Source: Phylloscopus collybita
Lineage: Eukaryota; Chordata; Aves; Passeriformes; Phylloscopidae
Length of the DNA: 64,000 nucleotides
Assembly: GCA_027886175.1 (NCBI GenBank)
Contig: JAJNNQ010000137.1
Location: 62,001 to 126,000 of the forward strand
Direction: 5' to 3'
A model generated the notes under the pieces. It made no database searches. It worked only from the letters and a program-made list of their open reading frames with translations, and had not been told where the DNA came from. How positions within the stretch are numbered: position 1 is the first letter of the stretch; each line of letters opens with the position of its first letter. The position numbers and the translations under genes were made by a program. Below are positions 56,151 to 64,000 of the stretch, one piece after another.

Positions 56151-57014
56151 TAATGTCTGCGAAATACTTGGGGCTCTGGGACTTCTCTCCCCCCACACCA
56201 GGAAGGTTAAACCTCAACCACCCGGGCGACTTTTCCACGAAGCGAACTCCAACCTCCAAACCAAAACGCGATTTATTTTTTTTTTAAATTTAATTTCATT
56301 TTTATTTTTTCCCCCCTTCTATCCCATCCGCTCTGCAGCAAACCCAGCAATTTCCAGCTGTGCTCTTGAGCTCCTCGAGCCAGGTTTTATGCCGGGGGGA
56401 AAGGCATCGATTTGCCGGGGAATTGTTGATTCATTCCGTGGGCACCGCTCGCTCTTTTTACCGAACGCCTCCGCAGCGCCGGGGAGGGAGCGCTGCGGGG
56501 GAAACCGCTGCCTTTTTGTCCCCCCACCGTGTCACCACATCCTCCTCACCTCCACCACCTCCCCCGGGGTGAAAATTCCCGGCTTGGAATGAGAATTCCA
56601 TCCCCAGAAATTCCTGCTGCTCGCTGGGCTGGCACATCAGCTGACCCGACCGAGGTTTTTTTTTTTTTTTGTTCTGCTCCGACTATAAATGACTCTCATG
56701 TGGTTCCTCTAAATGATGCCTCTGACCTTGGCTTCCCAGCGGATTTCACTGCTTTTATTTATTTTATTTATTTTTATTTTTTTATTTTTTTTCCCCCCGT
56801 GGAAATTCCCACTTGATTTCAGGCGGGGTTCCATTAAGGAATTTTTTTTTATTATTATTTTTTTTTTCTCCTTAGTTTTTTTTTCCCTTTCTAACCCCCA
56901 CCCCCCATGGCAGGTGATAAACGCTTCTTCCCCCCACCCCCGGGGGTTGAATTCCCAGGAAATGCAGCTTGGGAATGCTCTTGAGGGAAAACCTTCCCGG
57001 GGGAGGTGAAATTT

Positions 57015-57810
57015 CCAGGCAATTAAATATCTTGGGAGAGGCAGAAAGCTGAATTTCCAGGCAATTAAATATCCTGGAAGGGCAAAAAGCTGAATTTCCA
57101 GGGAATTAAATGGCCTGGAGGGGCAGAAAGCTGAATTTCCAGGCAATTAAATATCCTTGAGGGGCAGAAAACTGATTTTCCAGGGAATTCAATATCTTGG
57201 AGGGGCAAAAAGCTGAATTTCCAGGAAATTTAATGTCCTGGAGGGGCAGAAAGCTGAATTTCCAGGGAATTAAATATCCTGGAGGGGCAGAAAGCTGAAT
57301 TTCCAGGCAATTAAATATCCTTGAGGGGCAGAAAACTGATTTTCCAGGGAATTAAATATCCTGGAGGGGGAGAAAGCTGAATTTCCAGGCAATTCAATAT
57401 CTTGGAGGGGCAAAAAGCTGAATTTCCAGGAAATTTAACGTCCTGGAGGGGCAGACAGCTGAATTTCCAGTCAATTAAATATCCTGGAGGGGCAGAAATC
57501 TGAATTTCCAAGGAATAGAATACCCTGGAGGGGCAGAAAGCTGAATTTCCAGGGAATTAAATATCCTTGAGGGGTAGAAAACTGATTTTCCAGGAAATTT
57601 AACGTCCTGGAGGGGCAGAAAGCTGAATTTCCAGGTGATTGAATGTCCTGGAGGGGCAGAAATCTGAATTTCCAGGTGATTGAATATCCTGGAGGGGCAG
57701 AAATCTGAATTTCCAGGCAGAATAAAATATCCCAGAGGGGCAGAAAACTGAGTTTCCTGGGAATTAAATGGCCTGGAGGGGCAGAAAACTGAATTTCCAG
57801 GCAGAATTAA
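57015..57810. repeat. ~41-bp minisatellite, AHCYL2 intron 1
   Basis: About 19 units of GCTGAATTTCCAGGCAATTA plus AATATCCTGGAGGGGCAGAAA. 56151-57014 before it is unique with T-runs and no gene signal. Confidence 0.93.
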
Positions 57811-58017
57811 ATATCTGGTGGAGCTGGAGCTCCAAAAGAAAGGCAGGAGCCAGGTATAACAGGAGATTTTCTCCGTATTTCTCTTTTTGGGTTAATGCTG
57901 AAGGGATGGAATTTTCTCCAAACTGTCGAGCTGCCTACAAAACCCAGAATGTTTTCTCCTTCAGTATTTCAAATAAATCAATAATTTCGGCCGAGCTCGC
58001 AGATTATCTCTTCCAGC

Positions 58018-58290
58018 CCAAAGGCAAATCCGCATTTCCCAAAGGCAAATCCGCATTTCCCAAAGGCAAATCCACCTTTCCTAAAGGCAAATCCGCATTT
58101 CCCAAAGGCAAATCCGCATTTCCCAAAGGCAAACCCACATTTCCCAAAGGCAAACCCACATTTCCCAAAGGCAAATCCACATTTCCTAATGGTAAATTCA
58201 CATTTCCTAAAGGCAAACCCACATTTCCCAATGGTAAATGAACATTTCCTAAAGGCAAACCCACATTTCCTAAAGGCAAATCCACATTTC
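58018..58290. repeat. 21-bp repeat CCCAAAGGCAAATCCACATTT
   Basis: About 13 copies of AAAGGCAAATCCACATTTCC. It is the reverse complement of the array at 60436-61200, 2.4 kb away. Confidence 0.93.
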
Positions 58291-58479
58291 CCACCTTTCC
58301 GTGATTCAAGGATTTTATTTTTCCCTTTCAGTTTTGCTGAATAATTCGTTTTCCCCGTTGCAATTTTGCCGATTCAAAAACCCAAAGGTCCAAGAGCAGA
58401 ACCTGAGTCAGGGGAGGGAAAGAAATCTCTTCAAATGTTCCTGGTAAATTCGAGGGCAGCAAAGTGGGAGTGAGGGGTG

Positions 58480-58800
58480 AGAGACAGACAGACAGACAGA
58501 AATGAGGTCCAACCCGGAAATAAAGAAAAAAATCCCAATAAAATAAAATAAAATAAAATAAAAATATTAAAAAATATTAAAATATATTAAATAAATAAAT
58601 ACTATTAAATAAATAATGATAAAAAATAAAATAATAGATAATAGATAATAATATATAAATATATAAATAAATAAATAATTGATAAATAATTAATAGAAAT
58701 AAATAGATAATAATTAATAAATAATTAATAAAAATAAATAGATGATAATAAATAAATAATATTAAATAAATATTAAAAGATATTAAAAAATCCCTCCGAA
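58480..58800. repeat. GACA and AATA microsatellites
   Basis: A short GACA run (58484-58500) is followed by about 260 bp of AATAAATA-type A/T repeats. Confidence 0.88.
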
Positions 58801-58949
58801 ATGCCTTAAATTTCAGCCTAGAGAAGCCCAGCCTGAATTAATTGATTAATTAATTAATAAATCCCTTCCCTTTGGTGCATCCCGAGGGCGTTCCTGGGAT
58901 GGGAAGTTTGGAAACAGGAGCAGGAGGTGTGGGGAGCTTTTCCAGCCGG

Positions 58950-60420
58950 GAGCAGCTGACGCGGGAGGAGGAGGAGGAGGCTTCGTATTTTTAGTGTTGG
59001 CATCAGCAGCTGCTCCCAGCGACGTTTGAGGTGAAATTTTGGGAGGTAAAAAAAAACAAAAAAAAGAAAAAAACCCCAAAAATAAAACGAGGAGGGGAAG
59101 GTTTGGGGCAGCTCTGGTTGCTCCTTTTGGTGGTGCAGCTGTGAGGTGCAGGTGATTCCGGGATCCGAAATTCGGTGTCTTGGATTAACCAGAGCCTTTC
59201 TGGAATAAATTAATTTCTGGAACGAATTAATTTCTGGATTAATTAATTTCTGGATTCATTAATTTCTGGATTAAATAATTTCTGGAATTAATCTCAACTC
59301 CGGGAGAAGACAGTGAAAGAGGAAAACAGGGAGCTTTGGGGTCAAAGATTAAAAAAAAAAAAAAAATGAAGTTTTTTCTCTGAGAGCGCTTCCCATCTCA
59401 CGCTTTCCAATGTGGATTTGCCTTTGGGAAATGTGGATTTACCTTTGGGAAATTTGGATTTACATTTAAGGAATGTGGATTTACCTTTAGGAAATGTTTA
59501 TTTGCCTTTGGGGAATGTGGATTTGCCTTTTTTGGGTCGGCATCATCAGCTGTTCCCGGCGACGTTTGAGGTGAGATTTTGGGAGGAGGTAAAAAAAAAA
59601 AACAACCCAAAAAACCCCAAAAATAAAACGAGGAGGGGAAGGTTTGGGGCAGCTCTGGTTGCTCCTTTTGGTGGTGCAGCTGTGAGGTGCAGGTGATTCC
59701 GGGATCCAAAATTCAGTGTCCTGGGTTAACCAGAGCCTTTCTGGAATGAATTAATTTCTGGAACGAATTAATTTCTGGATTCATTAATTTCTGGATTAAA
59801 TAATTTCTGGAATTAATCTCAACTCCTGGAGAAGTCAGTGAATGAGGAAAACAGGGAGCTTTGGGGTCAAAGATTTAAAAAAAAATAAAAAGGAGTTTTT
59901 TCTCTGAGAGCGCTTCCCATCTCACGCTTTCCAATGCGGATTTGCCTTTGGGAAATGTGGATTTGCCTTTGGGAAATTTGGATTTACATTTAAGGAATGT
60001 GGATTTACCTTTAGGAAATGTTTATTTGCCTTTGGGGAATGTGGATTTGCCTTTTTTGGGTCGGCATCATCAGCTGTTCCCGGCGACGTTTGAGGTGAAA
60101 TTTTGGGAGGAGGTAAAAAAAAAACAACCCAAAAAACCCCAAAAATAAAACGAGGAGGGGAAGGTTTGGGGCAGCTCTGGTTGCTCCTTTTGGTGGTGCA
60201 GCTGTGAGGTGCAGGTGATTCCGGGATCCAAAATTCGGTGTCTTGGATTAACCAGAGCCTTTCTGGAATGAATTAATTTCTGGATTAAATAATTTCTGGA
60301 ATTAATCTCAACTCCGGGAGAAGACAGTGAAAGAGGAAAACAGGGAGATTTGGGGTCAAAGATTTAAAAAAAAAATGAAGTTTTTTCTCTGAGAGCGCTT
60401 CTCATCTGACACTTTCCCTG
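58950..60420. repeat. Three tandem copies of a ~500-530 bp unit
   Basis: Copies begin near 58998, 59539 and 60061 with GGCATCATCAGCTGTTCCCG or a variant. Each continues GACGTTTGAGGTGAAATTTT, GAGGGGAAGGTTTGGGGCAG, GGTGCAGCTGTGAGGTGCAG and repeated TTAATTTCTGGA. Copies two and three are preceded by short 21-bp arrays (59409-59530 and 59935-60055). Confidence 0.92.
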
Positions 60421-60435
60421 CTGAAGGCCTGGGGG

Positions 60436-61200
60436 GAAAATGTGGATTTAACTTTGGGAAATTTGGATTTACCTTTGGGAAATGTGAATTTGCCTTTGGG
60501 AAATTTGGATTTACCTGTGGGAAATGCGGATTTACCTTTGGGAAATGTGAATTTGCCTTTGGGAAATGCGGATTTACCTTTGGGAAATGCGGGTTTGCCT
60601 TTGGGAAATGTGGGTTTGCCTTTGGGAAATGTGGATTTACCTTTGGGAAATGTGGATTTGCCTTTGGGAAATGTGGATTTACCTTTGGGAAATGTGGATT
60701 TGCCTTTGGGAAATGTGGATTTGCCTTTGGGAAATGTGGGTTTGCCTTTGGGAAGTGTGGGTTTGCCTTTAGGAAATGTGGATTTGCCTTTGGGAAATGC
60801 GGGTTTGCCTTTGGGAAATGTGGGTTTGCCTTTGGGAAATGTGGATTTACCTTTGGGAAATGTGGATTTGCCTTTGGGAAATGTGGATTTACCTTTGGGA
60901 AATGTGGATTTGCCTTTGGGAAATGTGGATTTGCCTTTGGGAAATGTGGGTTTGCCTTTGGGAAGTGTGGGTTTGCCTTTAGGAAATGTGGATTTGCCTT
61001 TGGGAAATGTGGATTTACCTTTAGGAAATTTGGATTTAACTTTAGGAAATGTGGGTTTGCCTTTGGGAAATGTGGATTTACCTTTAGGAAATGTGGATTT
61101 ACCTTTGGGAAATGTGAATTTACCTTTGGGAAATGTGGATTTGCTTTTGGGAAATGTGGATTTACTTTTAGAAAATGTGGATTTTCCTTTAGGAAATGTA
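60436..61200. repeat. 21-bp minisatellite GGAAATGTGGATTTACCTTTG
   Basis: About 36 copies. A 21-bp unit without stops leaves all frames open, giving three Pro-Lys or Leu-Gly ORFs of about 295 codons that are not genes. A block of 210 bp is duplicated (60590-60780 and 60800-60990). Confidence 0.95.
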
Positions 61201-61483
61201 GAAATTTTTTTTTGTTTCCACTTGGATTTGGAAAGGCCAATGTTGTCCAAGACATTTTTTTTGTTAGTTTTTTTTAATCCCAAAATCTATCCCAGCTTTT
61301 CCCAGAGCAGGAATTCAGCCTGATGCAGCCGCTGAGGAAACTTTCAAGCATCAGATATTTCTTGGTGTCAGTCCTTGCTCCAAAATAAATCCATTCTTAA
61401 GAACGATTTATTCGTTCTTGATTAAAATAATTTTAATCAATTCTTCTAAATTCATCATCTAAACTGCAATAAAAATCCTGGAA

Positions 61484-61545
61484 TGGTTTGGGTGGGAAGG
61501 GGCCTTAAAGGTCACCGGGCTGACCCTTTCCTCTGTCCCAGCTCG
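61484..61545 (-). mobile_element. Short CR1 3' tail fragment, antisense
   Basis: GGAATGGTTTGGGTGGGAAG and GGGCCTTAAAGGTCACC resemble the antisense CR1 tail. It is too short for a firm call. Confidence 0.5.
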
Positions 61546-61879
61546 TTCCAAAATTGGATCAGAATTTGTTATCCTTTAAAAAAAATTAAAAAAAAAAAAT
61601 AAAAAAAATCAACAAAAAAAAAATAAAAAATGTGCGTGGAGCTGACGAAATTGGCATAAATTGGGAGCTCGGGTACAGTTTGTGCTGCTGAGAGAACCTG
61701 GAGCTTTCAGCCGTTTCGTTTTACAAACGCCTTGCATTATTATTGCTGGGAGATGTTCCTTTGCTAATTATGTAAATAGGCATTGAAATCTCTTTTATTT
61801 CCAAGTTGTGCACAGATGCCTCGGCTGTGCAGGCACAAAGAGAGCTGAGGATTCACTGAGGCTTTCCAGAAGATTCTGG

Positions 61880-62565
61880 GGCCAGCAGAAATGAAAATAA
61901 ATGACATTTGCAGGCACTTTGAGAGGTTTCCTGGTTGAGGTTGTGCCCCAGGTGAAAGGAAATGGGATTGGGAAGTGTTCTCCAGCTTTTCCAAGCTGCT
62001 TCATCCTGGATTTTCCATCCCTGGGAATGTCCCTGAGCAGGGCTTGGAGCACCCTGGGGTGCTGGGAACTGAATTACCCCAAAGCTGGGGTAATTTCCAT
62101 GTTTATTTGCAGTTTTGGATGCTTTGAGAAGTGTTCTCCAGGTTTTCCAAGCTGCTTCATCCTGGATTTTCCATCCCTGGGAATGTCCCTGAGCAGGGCT
62201 TGGGGCACCCTGGGGTGGTGGGAACTGAATTATCCCAAAGCTGTAATTTCCATGTTTATTTGCAACTTTAATCCCAGCCTGAATCCCCAAAATCCTTAAT
62301 TCTGGGGCCAGCAGAAATGAAAATAAATGACATTTGCAGGCACTTTGAGAGGTTTCCTGGTTGAGGTTGTGGCCCAGGTGAAAGGAAAAGGAACTTTGGA
62401 GCGCTGGGATGCTCTGGGAAGTGTTCTCCAGCTTTTCCAAGCTGCTTCATCCTGGATTTTCCATCCCTGGGAATGTCCCTGAGCAGGGTTTGGGGCACCC
62501 TGGGGTGGTGGGAACTGAATTATCCCAAAGCTGGGGTAATTTCCATGTTTATTTGCAGCCTTAAT
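61880..62565. repeat. Partial triplication of a ~230-bp segment, AHCYL2 intron 1
   Basis: GCCAGCAGAAATGAAAATAA to GTAATTTCCATGTTTATTTG occurs at 61880-62108 and 62303-62558. A shorter copy starting at GTGTTCTCCAGGTTTTCC lies at 62130-62265. Parts resemble CR1 (CATCCCTGGGAATGTCC). Confidence 0.85.
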
Positions 62566-62569
62566 CCTT

Positions 62570-63545
62570 AGTGTCGTTTCTTAATTGGACAGTTTGTGCT
62601 TAAAAGGCCTTGGAAAGGTGGTTGGTTATTGGGTTAAAAGTAAAAATAATTAAATTGTCATTTCCTAATTGGACAATTTGTGCATAGAAAGAGACAGAAC
62701 TGGAGCCATTTTTCACTTTTGCCAGACAGAACTCACAGCTTGTGAGAGTGTAACAGAGATAAGAATTAACAAACATCTGAGTCCAGACAAGAAACACCTC
62801 CCTGAGCATTTAATCCTGACTCTGGCAGAAAAAGAAGATTGTGGGTGTGGAGTTTGGATGGAAGTGTGTGAGAGCACAGGGGGCAGAACTCAGAGTTGAG
62901 GGGTTTGGAATATAGAAATAAATATCAATAATATAAAGCAAGGTGGAGGTTTAGGGTGTTGGCTGAGTTCTTCTTTTTCACCTTCTTCTCCAAGGTCTGG
63001 GTGGTGTTTTGTAATTGGGCACAAAAATCTGCACTGCGGGGCAGGGGTGGCTATTGGGTTAAAAATGAAAATAATTCAGGTGTCTGGTTATTGGGTTAAA
63101 AGTAAAAATAATTCAGGTGTCGTTTCTTAATTGGACAGTTTGTGCTTAAAAGGCCTTGGAAAGGTGGTTGGTTATTGGGTTAAAAGTAAAAATAATTTAA
63201 TTGTCATTTCAGAACTGGACAGTTTGTGCTTAAAAGGCCTTGGAAAGATGGTTGGTTAGTGGGTTAAAAGTAAAAATAATTTAATTGTCATTTCAGAATT
63301 GGAGAGTTTGTGCTTAAAAGGCCTTGGAAAGGTGGTTGGTTATTGGGTCAAAAGTAAAAATAATTTAATTGTCATTTCAGAATTGGACAGTTTGTTCTTA
63401 AAAGGCCTTGGAAAGAGAGAGAACTGGAGCCGTTTTTCACTTTTGTCAGAACTCACAGCTTGTGAGAGTGTAACAGAGATAAGAATTACCAAACACCTGA
63501 GTCCCAACACGAAATACAATCTCAGGCGTTTAAACAAAAGGAGAT
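62570..63545. repeat. ~85-bp tandem repeat between two direct repeats, AHCYL2 intron 1
   Basis: Six or so units with GGACAGTTTGTGCTTAAAAG, GCCTTGGAAAGGTGGTTGGT and TATTGGGTTAAAAGTAAAAA. Two direct repeats of about 120 bp flank the main block (62692-62815 and 63416-63535), each with CACAGCTTGTGAGAGTGTAA and CAGAGATAAGAATTA. They could be remnants of one duplicated element. Confidence 0.85.
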
Positions 63546-63794
63546 AAAAGTGAACAACCCTCCTGTGACCTTCCAGAGAGGCCAGGAGCTGCTGGGTGAC
63601 AATGTGGTGGGGACAAGGTCCCAGAGCAGCCTCTGGGCTGGCTCAGGGTTTCCTGCAGGTTGTGCCTGGAACCAATCCCGGTGATTCCAGCTCCTTATCC
63701 CGACTCCTGGCTCCGGGGAGAGCTCCAGAGGCTCGGGATTGTTATCCTGGGCAGTGGCTGCTTTGGGGTTTTGTGTGGCTGGGCAGCACACAAT

Positions 63795-64000
63795 CCCAGA
63801 ATCCCAGAATTAATCAGGTTGGAAAAACCCTCCGAGCTCCCCAAGTCCAAGCTGTGCCCAATTCCCAGCCCTGAGTGCCACATCCAAGAATTCCTTGGAC
63901 ACCCTCCAGGGATGAGGACTCCAAACCTCCCTGGGCAGCCCCTTCCCAATGTTTAACAACTCCTTTCCACGAAGGAATTTTCCCTAAAATCCACCCTGAG
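63795..64000 (-). mobile_element. CR1 LINE 3' end, antisense, cut by window end
   Basis: AATCCCAGAATCCCAGAATT, CAGGTTGGAAAAACCCTCCG, ACCCTCCAGGGATGAGGACT and CCTCCCTGGGCAGCCCCTTC are the reverse complement of the CR1 3' end, in the expected order. The element continues past the window. Confidence 0.85.

Noticed and set aside
60402..61323. Paired ORFs of about 293 codons on both strands (Pro-Lys-Gly-Lys and Leu-Gly-Asn repeats), antifreeze-like in look
   Set aside because: A 21-bp unit is seven codons, so every stop-free frame stays open. There is no start context or composition beyond the repeat.

Overview
The window is vertebrate nuclear DNA, most likely from a bird and plausibly a songbird. 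Three genes lie head to tail on the + strand in the order TSPAN33 - SMO - AHCYL2, the same neighbours as on human 7q32. Several retroelement fragments look like avian CR1 LINEs. The genes have GC-rich CpG-island first exons, short exons and introns packed with minisatellites, as on bird microchromosomes. No bacterial, phage or CRISPR content was seen. Gene calls rest on protein similarity recognised by eye and on exon phases that join correctly; no search was run.

Layout. 1-16,868: TSPAN33 exons 2-8 (exon 1 lies before the window) and its 3' UTR. The seven exons give 249 residues and every intron phase matches; with the 34 residues of human exon 1 the total would be the human 283. 16,869-19,200: A/T-rich degenerate repeats. 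19,200-42,610: SMO, 12 coding exons from ATG 19,424 to TGA 41,076, with a repeat-rich 3' UTR. Exons 1-3 and 9-12 are intact. Exons 4-8 carry seven single-base indels, which I read as assembly consensus errors because SMO is essential and all splice phases otherwise fit. With those indels allowed for, the protein is 780 residues (human 787). 42,611-45,548: intergenic repeats, including a 1-kb polypyrimidine tract. 45,549-46,177: CpG-island promoter and exon 1 of AHCYL2. 46,178-64,000: AHCYL2 intron 1, made almost entirely of tandem arrays, ending inside an antisense CR1.

Function. TSPAN33 is a TspanC8 tetraspanin that guides the sheddase ADAM10. SMO is the seven-pass Hedgehog transducer at the primary cilium. 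AHCYL2 is an IRBIT-like member of the S-adenosylhomocysteine hydrolase family. The genes are neighbours by conserved synteny; they are not an operon.

The striking feature is the repeat landscape. Nearly every intron and both complete 3' UTRs hold a different tandem array, leaving exons as small islands. Several arrays can be traced to a source: one grew inside a CR1, one inside an interspersed element that also occurs unexpanded in the other orientation, and one carried the 3' end of SMO exon 4 with its splice donor into three extra copies. Some arrays have higher-order periods (about 467, 718, 1,033 and 2,023 bp). I found no evidence of a new protein-coding system; the long ORFs in these arrays are artefacts of repeat periodicity.
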